The notes beneath the pieces are model-generated. The model saw only the letters and a program-made list of their open reading frames with translations, was not told the origin of the DNA and did not search any database. A stretch of 64,000 bases of DNA from Sternotherus odoratus (Eukaryota > Chordata > Testudines > Kinosternidae). Shown here in pieces: positions 12,200 through 24,700 of this stretch (position 1 is its first letter; every line of letters begins with the position of its first letter). Location of the stretch: NCBI GenBank assembly GCA_032164245.1, contig JAVMKO010000003.1, forward strand, positions 42,844,890-42,908,889, given 5' to 3'. The position numbers were made by a program, and so were the translations under genes.

Positions 12200-14045
12200 T
12201 GATAGAACTTACTGGCAGAGTGAACAATGTGATGGCTATAATCATTATGCTTGTTTTCTGAGTTCTTGTTATTTAAATCCTTTCAGTAGGGTTATGTTAG
12301 ATGGGGATGAGCAAGGTGGAAAGACAAACTGAGGAAGGGGGTTGGAAACCATGAGGGGGCAGGAAATGGTCAGTCATTGCAGTGGTGGGGATGTTCAGAG
12401 TGAAAACTGCAGAACACAGGCTGATGATATCATCAGTGTTCATACTTGAAATGCTATTGGAGCTGCTAAATTGGTTTCAGTCTCTATCTGACTCCTCCCT
12501 TCAGTTTCATTCCTAAGGGTCACATGGCAAGGGGGAAGAGGGATTCTGCATGGAGTGTTCATATGTGTCACCTGTTTGACAGTGATTACAATTATAGACT
12601 GAATCCTGGCCCCACTGAAGTTGTGGAAGTTTTGTCACCAACTTCACTGTAACTCAGATTTGGCTCTCTGTCCCTAACGCGGTTGTGTACTTTTCCAAAG
12701 AAGAGAACAACCTGTTGCTCGAGTTCTGCTAGCTTAACTCCTTTGTAGTTCATTTTGTCTGCTTATGTTATTGTCTGCAGGAGGGCTACCTCCAAAAAAG
12801 ACACCACGCTACAAGCTTTTTGGCACAGTCAGGAGGCCATCATGAGTTGCTAAAGCACCTGCTTCAAATCAGACTGTTATTTTGGCAATCTCAATTGCCC
12901 GTTAACTCTAGATTTCACTTCCTTCATGTTATTATTTCTTGGCACAAAACTGTCAACAGGTGTGATTAAATGTGATGAGGAGGCTTGTAGTTTTAATGCT
13001 TATATACTTCACAAAAGCAGGGACTTTTTGCAAAGAGGAATGTTATTTTTTCAAGGTTGTTTTTTTTATTAGAATCAGCTTCCCTACTACTACTACTACT
13101 ACTACTGTTTTCCTTCCCACTCCCCTGGGTTCATAAAAATAAGATGAAAATGGATCAGCAGCAAAACTGCTGCAAGAATCCTGACTGTGATGCTAATTTC
13201 ATGAAATGCCATGGGAACAGCTCCATAGTATTTCTAGTGACAAACATCTATGTTTCTGATGCTAGGGGAAAAGATGGATGTGAGGAATGGAGTGAATGAC
13301 TAGAGAAGAAAACATTGAGGACTGGAGAGGAGAAAAACAAAGAATGAGATGTGAAATGGTGGAGGAGAGATGACAGCATTTGATAGGGGAGAGGAATCAG
13401 AAAAAAAAGAGAACAAAATAGTATGTAAAGATGGGGGAAGCAAAGTAGCTAATGGTGAAAGGAAAGCTTTTTAGAGAGGGTCTGAGAGAGATGCAGAAGT
13501 TTACTGCAAGAAACCAAGAAAATTAAGTAAAAATTAGGATTTTGGAACCAAAATGAAAGAAAAAAGTAAATTAAATACAGAATGTTTAAAGATATGGAGA
13601 AAAAATATGAATTAGGAACAATACTTCTTGGGAAATGTTTTCTAAATTAGGTGATTTATTGGAATATAGTCCATATGTAATTCATGATATATAGGCAAGT
13701 GTTCTTATTTTTCTGGGAACTATCAGAATTAATTAGTAATTTAGATTAGTTCCACCTCAAGGAAAACAAGAGTCAAACTCTTCAGTTTATTCTACACCTA
13801 CACCTTATTTGAAATGTTTTCTGTCTAAATTTATCTCTTGCTGGCATCTAAGCTGTCACCTTTCATTGCTTGACACCTGTACCCTAGGGCAAGGGTCTCA
13901 TGAACTTGTAAACAAGCACCATGCCTGCTGATGAGATGAACATGAAGAGAGACAACAGACACCATGTATTTGCATCATGTGTGAGGATTCAGAACACAAT
14001 TCCTATCAAAAAATGCTTTTGCCTCTATTTGAAAGGATGTACTAC
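12200..14045. other. Intron sequence with a CTA microsatellite
   Basis: A (CTA)n tract lies at about 13083-13106. An open frame through it gives a leucine run, which is a repeat artefact and not a signal peptide. The flank at 13.27-13.65 kb is purine-rich. No other feature is seen. Confidence 0.5.
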
Positions 14046-14048
14046 TTT

Positions 14049-14805
14049 GAATCATAGAATATCAGGGTTGGAAGGGATCTTAGGAGGTCATCTAGTCCAA
14101 ACCCCTGCTTAAAGCAGGACTAACACCAACTAAATCATCCCAGCCAGGGCTTTGTCAAGCCTGACCTCAAAAACCTCTAAGGAAGAAGATTCTACCACCT
14201 CCAGAGGTAACTCATTCCAGTGCTTCACTATCCTCCTAGTGAAAAAGTTTTTCCTACTATCCAATCTAAACCTTCCCAACTGAAACTTGAGACCATTACT
14301 CCTTGTTCTGTCATCTGGTACCACTGAGAACAGTCTAGATCCATCCTCTTTGGAACCCCCTTTCAGGTAGTTGAAATCAGCTATCAAATCTCCCCTCAGT
14401 CTTCTCTTCTGTAGACTAACTCATAAGTCGTGCTGCAAGCCCCTAATCATTTTTTTTACCCTCCTCTGGACTCTCCATTTTTCCACATCCTTCTTGTAGT
14501 GTGGGCCCCAAAACTGGACACAGTACTCCAGATGAGGCCTCACCAATGTAGAATAGAGGGGAACAATCACGTCCCTTGATCTGCTGGCAATGCCCCTACT
14601 TATGCAGACCAAAATGCCATTAGCCTTCTTGGCAACAAGGGCACACTGTTGACTCATATCCAGCTTCTCATCCACTGTAACTCCTTGGTCCTTTTCTTCA
14701 GAACTGCTGCCTAGCCATTCGGTCCCTAGTCTGTAGCAGTGCATGGGATTCTTCCGTCCTAAGTGCAGTGTCTCTGCTTCCTTGAGGTTGTGACTGGAAT
14801 TCCAA
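14049..14805 (-). mobile_element. CR1 LINE, 5'-truncated, with ORF2 C-terminal remnants
   Basis: On the minus strand this encodes the C-terminal part of CR1 ORF2 in two pieces. Positions 14822-14421 give EEKDQGVTVDEKLDMSQQCA, then VRPHLEYCVQFWGPHYKKD and KKMIRGLQ; positions 14387-14130 give [16 protein letters not shown], then [17 protein letters not shown]. The two pieces are out of register, with a short deletion and a stop between them, so it is dead. The 3' UTR ends with the CR1 signature (GATCCCTTCCAACCC, then an ATTCTATGAT-type end) at 14049-14110. It lies antisense to ADGRB3. Confidence 0.93.
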
Positions 14806-14809
14806 AGAT

Positions 14810-16965
14810 AAAAAACAGGCAATAATTTAAAAAAGTTAATTGAAGTTTAATAAAGTTTAGAACTTGAATGTTAAGCTCAAATAGCGGGCAAAATTTTCAG
14901 CCATTTATTATTTTCTTTGAGCCTATTTATCCATCTCTGATGTTTGTGTTTACATCAGTTAACAGCCAACTAAAAATATCAATATCTGCCTTCTGAGCCA
15001 AATCATTGGCTAACATTTGTTCTAGATGTAATCAGCAGGTGCACGCCCAGCTGGAAATGGTGTTCATGTTAGTCCTCCTTCCTTCCCATTTTGACTATAG
15101 TGACCACTGTTTAAAAATAAAAGGGGGAGAGGGGCGTCTAATTTCACACTGATGTCAGTGAGTTTGCAGGTATATAACAGAGCAGAGTTGACCCAGTAAC
15201 TACCTTCAGAGTAACCCATTCTTATTCAACCATATGACTCACCAAATAATAAAATGGACTTTATTAAAATAAGAATATCTATTCTCTTGGTAAAAAGACA
15301 CAATTTAAGGAGTATTTAATAATAATTCTTCTGTGAATCACATTTTCTAAGAAAGTATAGGACTCTAATGACCTCGATATAATGAGTCATGTCTAGCTAG
15401 TCATATTAATACGTCAGGTAACTGGATGTGAAATATCACAGCAATTATGCATAGCCTTGGGAATGGTAAATAAAACAGAAACCCTGAGAAACTGATTTTC
15501 AAATAGAAGAGTTTAATTAAGGTTTCTTTTTGTTTTAAGATATTTTGATAAAAAGGTTCACTGCATCAAGAGAAATACAGAGGTACTGTAAATGTTGCCA
15601 GTATTTATTTGAAATTGGATTACTTATAATAATATCATTACCAGATATGGTTTTGAGCAGCAAAGTTCAAATATGGGTCTCAATTTGCCAAAGTTTGGGG
15701 TGTTTAGATTCAGAGTTTTGACTTGGTTTGGCTCATCATAAACTTTGGGAACAATCTGAACTTCACCAAAACCCTGGAGTAGAGATGGTCAGAGAAACTT
15801 CAATGGAACAATATTTGGATGAATTATGCAGTTTCTTCAAAATCAAAACCTGTTGGGAAATCTGGTTGATTTTGCCAGAATTCATTTTGGAAGATCCCTT
15901 TCCCCTCAAAAAAATCAAAAAATCAGACAATATTGAAATATCCCAATTGGTTTTTGTTTTTTGATTTTTTTTATTCCATTTTTTCTTTTTTATTGCAATA
16001 TAATTCAAAATAAAAAGTAAAAAATCAAAATGAAATGTTTTGACTGACCCCAAGTAAACATGTTTTTGGAATTTTCATTTTCAGAAGATTTACAAATGTT
16101 CAGTTTTCATTTCAATTCAGAACAAAGCCAGATTTTGAAGTCAACAAATCCTTCTGAAATGGAATTTCCATTCTTTGCACAACTCTACATACTGATTCTG
16201 GGTTCAGGCTCTACTCATAAAATCTTGTCAGAATTTGTGAAAAAATATGTATTGGTGCTAAAGTTCCCATTTAATATGAAATGGACTATAAACTACAAGG
16301 AAATCTTTAAAGGGTTAAGGAAAAAAGAGAGTAGTCTAGTAACAGAGTACAGTATCACCTTGGTGCCCTTAGTCTGACCGAGACATTAGTTTACTGCTTA
16401 TTCTGGCACTGACAGTATTTTGGATGTTAACCATTGTGATCCATGATGGACAGAGTAGCTGTACAGTAGCTGAGACAACATTTAACTCAGCAGATGCAGG
16501 TATAGTAAATGCCATCAGCATTGTTGAATTTTATGGGTTAGCATACAAAGGATAAATATTTAAAAAGTGGAGAAATGGCAACCTTGATATGATAAGAAAA
16601 CCTTGTATTTATCCTGGATTGGCCTCAAGTGTGATTAACCACTCTTCCTTTTTCATGGTGCAAGTGGAAAGTGGAAAAAGTCATTAAACAATATAAACAT
16701 CTATCACCGGTAAATACAGCTAGAGGGGTATTGTATGGCTCTTGAAAGATGTATATGAAATACCTTTACATGAACAATGTAGTAAAAATTTGTGTTCAAT
16801 ATGAACGATCTGAAAGGCATTTTTTTATGCATCCGGAATAAGGGAGGCAGAATCAGATACTGAGAATGCTTATTATCTCATTTTCCACAGTACATAAATG
16901 AAACAATAGGAGTTCTACAAGGTCTACAGGATTAGGCATTGCATTGTAATATAGGCATGAGTATA
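14810..16965. other. AT-rich intron, unclassified
   Basis: Nothing certain is seen. The segment 15.66-16.18 kb has mirrored AAATTTTG/CAAAATGAAATG-type words and open frames on both strands, which may be an old MITE or low-complexity effect. Confidence 0.4.
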
Positions 16966-16966
16966 T

Positions 16967-17169
16967 TGTGGCAGGGTGGGCCTGACCCAGCCTGCTGCCC
17001 CTTTAAGAGGGAGAAAAACCCTCTGCAACCCTCCCTGCAGAGAGGCCTAATTAACCACCTGGGCTGCAGGGCAATTAGCCTGGATGGGTTGCACCTGGCA
17101 GCCTCCTCAGGGGTATAAAAGCCTGCCAGGCAGGAAGCCCAGGGTGGTGGTGGTATGGTAGTGTGGAGG

Positions 17170-17246
<77 letters not shown>

Positions 17247-17468
17247 CTGGAATAGAGCTGGAATAGAACTGAGGCTAGAGGCCTGACAAAGCTGAACTAT
17301 ATAGAGTTGTGTAGAGCTGTAAGCTGTAGAGCTGTGGTAGAGCTGTAAGCTATAGAGCTGTGTATATTGGTGGTGGGGTCTTGCACTGTGAAATAAAGAG
17401 CACTGTTTTGAGCCTAAGAAGAGTTTCCTGCCTGTGTTTGAAGAGGGGTGAGAAGGTGATCTGTCACA
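16967..17468 (+). mobile_element. Solo LTR candidate containing an AG microsatellite
   Basis: It begins TGTGGCAGGGTGGG and ends GATCTGTCACA, the TG...CA termini of an LTR, flanked by ATAT on both sides. A TATA box (TATAAAA, 17114-17120) and a poly(A) signal (AATAAA, 17392-17397) occur in the correct order for + orientation. An (AG)n tract at about 17165-17242 and short GTAGAGCTGT tandem copies at 17300-17365 lie in the presumed R region. No internal retroviral genes are adjacent, so it is solo. The family name is unknown to me; it resembles the LTR at 58755 in layout. Confidence 0.75.
17165..17242 (+). repeat. (AG)n microsatellite within the LTR
   Basis: About 38 AG units follow GTGGAGGGAGGG. 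The length suggests the tract is polymorphic. Confidence 0.95.
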
Positions 17469-17469
17469 A

Positions 17470-20400
17470 TATATTTATTGTATTGTGACTACATTGATGT
17501 AGATCCAGTATCTACAAATACTTGGATATGACTTGGGAAATTCTACATTTTGAATGAAGTGGAACTTTGTGGTTCTAAAATTATAAATAATTAAAGCAGA
17601 GCTATTGAGATTGTAATATTCAGGGGGAAGAGACCGTATGCTGTGTTACTACAGTACGATTAATTTTAGGTAACTTCTGAGATACTTGGACTTCTAAGTA
17701 GCTGGTGTTTAATCAAAGCAATGCAAAATGTTGAAAAGAATCTGAATCAATGGCCTAAATATCTTATCTTCTGGGATATACTATACAGTGATAATCTTTC
17801 TGAATGTACCCTTTCTTAAATTGTGTTCTGTATGTTTAGCCCCAATTTGTCAGAACTAACTTCTGTTACAAGTTCTTTATCCTCATTCCCATCAGTACCA
17901 CTACACTGCAAACCACTGAACAGTCTTAAAAACATCACAACAATTTTTATCTTTCCCGAGAGCATTCCAGTCTGGAGAATACCCTGGTTTTTAGACCAGC
18001 AAAAATAGATGTAGAATGAAAATAAGACACTTGTTATTGCCAGCCTCTTGTTAAGGAAACCAAGGGAGTAATAGACAATATACTAGGGGTTTGTGAGTTT
18101 TTGTTTCTTTTTATCCTGTAGTTACTACAACAATTTCATACTGTAAGTGTTTGTTAATATGCAGCTATACAATATTAACATTTAAGTTTAGACAGAACAA
18201 ATTTCTGCTGACGTACAACTGATTATGAATTTGGTTAATTAATTCTGCTCATTGCAATAACAAATTCCAAGTGTTTTGTAATTATTGGTTATTTGACATA
18301 GTTTTTACAGCTGCAGCACTTCATTGCTATTTTAAAGTATCTTACAGAACTAGCCTATTGAAATTAAGTCTGGGACTTATGGAAACGAAGGAGTGGAGTT
18401 AGTGAATTCAAACTTTGGTTTAGCTCACAAGTAAATACAAGTTGATGATGTTCTCCCTAAATTACACCAGAAAACTAGCACTCAGCATGACAAAATGAGA
18501 CATATTTGATAGTTTCATCTTGGGAGGTCCACCAAATAAAAGAGTGATTGCAGATCAGGACCAAGGTATTTCAAAAGATTTTTTTTTCCCTTTTTCATAA
18601 ATTTCTGCCAGTGCAAAGCTTACTCACTAGTCAAATCTATTTTAGCTGTCTACTCTGATGAATATTAAATTCACTTACAATTTTTTAAAAAATCCAAACA
18701 AATGATTTTGCACCACCCTTTATCTCTACTTATCCTGTTTCAGGTCAATTTCACATTGGGAAATAGAGAGGCAACAACAGCTGGGGCACATAGATCAGGA
18801 GGAAAAATTGGCTGAAAAGTGCCAAAAATATTGGTATAAATCCTGAAGTATACCTTCTGTCCATTCCCCCAGCAACTCCCTTCTTCCCATCACCCACACA
18901 CAAAAATCACTCGGCAGTCTTCTCCATGTCAAGAAATCCAGCAATTTCAAAGCTAAAATCTAAAACACATATATGTTTCAGTATAGCAAATTATTATTTA
19001 CTTTTAAAAATTGTTTTAAGCACTATAAAGATGGCATATATGAACTGTATTAAATGTGCATTAAGTGTAGCTAAGTAAGTTCTTTTACTATTCTATAAAT
19101 GTACCCTGTAATTTATCAAGATGATGAAAAGGTCCTAAAAAAACTATTAATTTACCTACTATATTTTAAGCTTGTCTCTTAAGAATTAAATCACATGCAA
19201 AATAGCAAGCTCTGAGCAGATTTGATTTTTTATTAGAAAATTGAAATAGATTAAATTTTAAAAGGAATATTTCTTCTTGTTGTTTATGTTGTTTTTTCCC
19301 ATATATATATATATATATATATATATGGGAAAAATTCCCATATATATATATATATATATGGGAAAATATATATAGGAATTTATAAGATTATTGACATTAC
19401 AAATCTCCAAGCAGCTTGTATATTGTGCATTTCCTTTTGTTAATGAGTTAACATGACTAACCTGCTCAGATAAAAAAAAGACCACATATGTTATTAGGAA
19501 TCAAGTTTCTAGTGTCTCTCTCAAAGGATAAACAGATACTGTTATAAGACATCATAAGCCTACCAGTTGTGAACATTAAGTACATGGGTTATTCTGATCA
19601 CTTTTACGTATTTATCTTGATTTAAAAGTATGATGACACATTAATATGGTTGATAATGCTGTAATATTGAATACTAGCTTATCTTTTGACTGAACTACAT
19701 GCAAAAAACATTTTTACTTGAACTAGAAATATGAGCTTAATTGTGACTGAATTTAATGTGAGAGCTAGAACAGCAGACCTGATTTTTTTAAATCTCACTA
19801 ATCTTGGATGTCCCTAAATCATATCTCATTTGCCCTCATTTTTTCTACAAGCACATTTCTATGGTTCTACTCTGTTTTAGCCTTTAGGTGGCAGCATTTG
19901 AGAACAGTTGTAGATCTGACGTTGCCACCATCTGGAAAACATGTTTTGGGCAAAAATTATAACTAGCTATAAAACCAAAAGATGTAGAAGCTCTGCTCAT
20001 TATACAATTCTCTGCGAAGTTTATTCAGAAGTATGTGAAATACGAAAAACGTTTGTCTTCATAACAGTGATTTCCACTCTCTCTGATGATCTTTTAAAAA
20101 ATATATCATTTGCCAATATTTTATGTCCAGTTGGTCAGATTAATTACTTTTAGAGACCATTCTCTCCTTTTCATGCTTTCTTTGTCTGAAGGGGAAAGCA
20201 CCATTTATTTATCTTGCAATATGTATTGATTGTAGAGGGGTGCTTTAAGATGGCCAACACCATTCCAAGGGTTCAACTTCCTTACCTCACCTATTTTCGG
20301 TTACCCTAAGGTTGCTTCTGGATCCAAAAATGTGGCTTGTCGTAAGTAACTGTAGCATCAGCATTATGAAAAAATGTACACGTATACGAATGGTGTGTGT

Positions 20401-23225
20401 TTGTGTAGATAGATAGATAGATTAGATACCATCTTATTGCAAACATATAATCACAATACAAAAAAAGTTTAGGCTAAATGTTGTCCTCAGTTTCACTATT
20501 CAAATCCACTAAAGTCATTACATGTGAGCTAGGCCAGAACTGAACCGTAAATATCAAAACCAATTACAACTTAACTTAATTTATTAAATTATAATAAATT
20601 CATCTCACTGTCCCAACTGACCAAAGCTCTGTAGTTGAAAGTAAAGGATTTAAATGATTTCAGATAGAGATTTTACATGTGTGTTCATATATATGCTTTT
20701 GTGTGTTTGTGTATTAAACAAATCACAGGTTCTCTTACTATTTCATTTTGAAGAGCCACTTCATAAGAAAGAACTCCCCTCATGGGTCATCTGCTCCCCT
20801 CAGTTCTCATTTTTTGCTTCCCAAAATGTTCTGTTCTGTGAACTACTGGAAAGGTATTATTGGCCATTTTTAGTCTAATGACCACCTCTTCAGAACACTG
20901 AAATATGTAATTCATATTAATCACATTTCCAAATAATGCTGTGAATGATGCCAAAAGTTCAGAAATCTGACTGTGGACTCTAAACTTATTTCAGTATGGA
21001 AAAATGCCATCCAGATATTTGTATTCTTTAAAGTTCTGAACACATACATACTTTCTAAATTTGCTAGTAACTCCAAGGATTTCCACCCATGCATGACTTC
21101 AGATTTCAAGTTTGTTAATACGTAGAAGAAATGTCATTCTCACTTAAATTTAGAGTTACTAATACCAGAGTTACAAACTGACCAGTCAACCACACACCTC
21201 ATTTGGAACTGGAAATACAGGATCAGAGAGAAGCAGAGACAAGAAAAAAAGCAAAAACAGTGCACTACTGTATTAAACATAAACTACTAAATAAATAAAG
21301 GGAAAGCAGCATTCTTCTTCTGCATAGTAAAATTTGAAAGATTCATTAAGTCTATGTTAGATTGTCAACTTTTGAAAAAACAACCATAATGTTTTGTTCA
21401 GTTACGAATAACCTCCATTCTTGCAGTGTTCATAACTCTGAGGTTCTATTGTACGTGTACTGGAGCAACATTCAGTTTGTACATTCACTGCATGCAAAGG
21501 GGAAATTTTAAGACGGAAATTAAGGGAAGCAGAATGGAGTCAGTCTATTGCGAACCCGAATTGAAGATCTTAGTACTACAGGCTGTAAATGCAAATGCTT
21601 TTTAAGCATTCTGATAATTTATGGTATTATTGTGCTAACATCCTCTGTTAATCTACTCTGCTTTGCAAGAGGAATATAGAAAACACTCACCAGAAAACGT
21701 ATATCTGCTTCTTCACATTTTCTCTGCTGAATGTAACTTTTATCATAGATTCAGGAATTGGAAGGTATAATTTCCCCTAAATTGTTCCTAGAACATAGCT
21801 TTTAGAAAAATATTCAATCTTTATTTTAGAATAGTCAGTGACGGAGAATCCAACACTTCTCCTCCCAGGTGTTATTCTGAGTTCCTTTGCAGGAGTAGAC
21901 ATACTCTGAATTGTATATGAAATATACTAATAACTCGTGTCTTTCTTTGCTTGCAAAGTATTTTATGAATGACATGACATTTTTGCCTCACTCAGGTTAT
22001 TGTCAGTGTGGTTTTTGTATGTAAGTGTAAATTAGCATTTACCATTTGGGGATTGTGCTATAAAAACACTAAAGTTGTGCATTTAATCTGGCATTCTCCT
22101 GAGAACCGGTTTACGATCCTTTGGCATTTTGACTGTAACTAAAGCAGATACTTTTAAAAATACATTTAAAATTAATACTTTTACTTCCTTCACCTCAGCA
22201 CCACATATACAGATATAACACCCGTCTTGTGTCAGAGTCAGACTGAAAGATGGACAGAGTTAGGTTGCCCTCTAGCTGCTGGATGTCTGGCTCTGTTACC
22301 TCCTAATAAATTATAGGAATATAATGGCTGAGCTGTGGATCAAATCTCTAAATATTACAGATCCAAGAGAGTAATGAGACAGGTTACAGAAAAAGGAAAA
22401 AAGATGCTTAGCTGGAAAAAATAGGAAGAGAGCTTTTGAGATGAGGTAAAGTACAGAAATTTAAGAATGGTCTACACGGCAAAGGTAGATTGACATAAAT
22501 TGCCTTGCCTCGACCTGTTTTTGCATGCATCTGAACTCAGATTTGTCTGGGGCTGATACAACTCTTCCATTACACCACCTCCCTAAACAGTGCTGAGCGA
22601 TGGTTGGTGTACTGTGGTTGACGCAGTGGGAGTTTGTGTGTCCTGTGTTGACCCTAACACTCTTGCAACTGTCCCACAATGCTTGACAGTGACCCCTCTG
22701 GTCACAATGGTGAGCTCCACTTCCCAGAGTTCACAGAGACTGAAAGCCACTACCTCTTTGAAAAAACCTCATATATTCGAAATGTCTTTTTTCTGATTGC
22801 CCAGCTTGATGGACACACCAAGCACCTCTCCCTTGTAGTGTGCATCTCCTCAATTGACTGTTCTGGCTCCATGCTCTGGATATGCTCCTGCCTGGAGTTG
22901 ACAGGAGACAGTGGATCTCCTGGCCTGTGAGAAGAAGAGGTTGTGCAGGCTCAGCTATGGACTAGGGATAGAAATTTGGATAACTACTAAAACATTGTAG
23001 AGTGGGATACAAGTGAAGGGGAATGACAGGGATCAGCAGCAGTGCCACATGGAAGTGAAGGAATTGTGACAGGCCATACCACAAGACCAGAAAGGCCAAG
23101 AGGAACACAGACTCAGAGGCTTGTCTGTATGGGGACAGGAAAATTAATCTAAATTAGCTAATGGTATGAATTTAAAGTACATCAGTAAAACCACATTAAA
23201 CCCTTGTGTGTATAATTCACCAAGA
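17470..23225. other. AT-rich intron, mostly unique
   Basis: It holds the double AT hairpin at 19292-19366, a short TAGA tract near 20408-20422, and, from about 22466, a fragment that begins ATGGTCTACACGGCAAAGGTAGATTGACAT like a turtle MITE whose other end I could not place. No exon is visible. Confidence 0.45.
19292..19366. repeat. Two adjacent AT-core hairpins
   Basis: The order is TTTTTTCCC, (AT)13, GGGAAAAATTCCC, (AT)10, GGGAAAA. Each AT tract is capped by CCC on the left and GGG on the right, so each can form a hairpin, and the outer and inner arms are interchangeable. Confidence 0.9.
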
Positions 23226-23226
23226 G

Positions 23227-24700
23227 TGACAAAGAGTTCTGTGGCACCTTATAGACTAACAGGACTAACGTATTGGAGCATAAGCTTTCATGGGTGAATA
23301 CCCACTTCATCAGATGCATGCAGTGGAAATATCCAGTGGCAGGTATAAATATGTAGGCAAGAATCAGGCTAGAGATAATGAGGTTAATTCAATCAGGGAG
23401 GATGAAGCCCTCTTCTAGCAGTTGATCTGGAGTTGTGAACACCAAGGGAGGAGGAACTGCTTTTTTAGTTGGCTACCATTCACAGTCTTTGTTTAATTCT
23501 GAGCTGATGGTTTCAAATTTGCAGATGAACTGAAGCTCAGCAGTTTCTCAGCAGTCTGGTCCTGAAGATTTTTGCTACAGGATTTCTACTTTTAAATCTG
23601 CTAGTGTGTGTCCAGGGAGATTGAAGTGTTCTCCTACAGGTTTTTGTATATTGCCATTCCTAATATCTGATTTGTGTCCATTTATCCTTTTATGTAGGAA
23701 CTGTCTAGTTTGGCTGATATACATAGCAGAGGCACATGCTGGCAAATGATGGCATATATTACATTGGTGGATGTGCAGATGAATGAACTGGTGATGGTGT
23801 GTCTGATCTGATTAGGTTCTGTGATGGTGTCACTGGTCTAGATATGTTGGCAGAGTTGGCGTCGAGGTTTGTTGCATAGATTGGTTCCTGTGTTAGAGTT
23901 ACTGGGGTGCGGTGTGTAGTTGCTGGTGAGAATATGCTTCTGGTTGTCTGTGGGCAAGGACTGGCCTGCCTCCAAGGCCTGTGAAAATGAGGTATCGTTG
24001 TCCAGGTTGGGTTGTACATCACTGATGATGCATTGGAGAGGTTTTAACTGAGGACTGTAGGTGATGGCCAGTGGTGTTCTGTTGGTTTCTTTCTTGAGCT
24101 TGTCTCGCAGCAGGATGCTTCTGGGTACACGTCTGGCTCTGTTGATCTGTTTCCTTATTCCCTCATGCAGGTATCATAGTTTTGAGTATGCTTGATGAAG
24201 ATCTTATAGGTATTGGTCTCTGTCTGAGGGGTTGGAGCAAATGTGATTGTACCTTAGTGCTTGTAAGACAATGGATCTGGTGGTGTGTCCAGGATGGAAG
24301 CTGGGGATATGAAGGTAGGCATAGCTATCATGTAGCTCCCATATAGATTGATCCAGGGTGAGGTTGATGGTGGGGTGGAAGCTGTTGAAATCATGGTGGA
24401 ATTCGTCCAGAGTTTCCTTCCCATGGATCCAGATGATGAAGTTGTCATCCATGTAGCATAGGTAGAGAAGGGGTGTGAGTGGACAAAAGCTGAGGAAACG
24501 TTGTTCCAGTCAACCATAAAATGTTGGCATACTGTGGGGCCATGAGGGTGCCCATAGCAGTGCCACTGGTCTGGAGGTATATATTGTCACCAAATTTGAA
24601 ATAATGGTGTGTGAGGATGAAGTCGCAGAGCTCAGCAACCAGTTGTGCTCTGGCATCATCAGGGATACTGTTCCTGACAGCTTGTATTCCAGTATTAACC
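23227..24700 (-). mobile_element. Penelope-like retroelement, 5'-truncated and frameshifted
   Basis: Read on the minus strand, it starts inside the reverse transcriptase (GIQAVRNSIPDD, LCDFILTHHYFKFGD, SGTAMGTLMAPQYANI). It continues through the catalytic YMDD at about 24435-24446 (CYMDDNFIIW), then GKETLDEFHHDFNSFHPTIN and later ALRYNHICSNPSDRD. Further on come remnants of the GIY-YIG endonuclease linker, with MYISQTRQFL in place of the usual YIG and then KRINGHKSDIRN and GEHFNLPGH. The 3' end (23227-23330) carries the CATGAAAGCTTATGCTCC and GTTAGTCTATAAGGTGCCAC block. Frame breaks separate these parts, and the 5' part of the RT is absent, so it is not functional. Penelope elements of this type are abundant in turtles. 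Confidence 0.88.

Noticed and set aside
13057..13299. Frame starting with a hydrophobic leucine run like a signal peptide
   Set aside because: The leucines come from a CTA microsatellite; no exon signals or homology follow.
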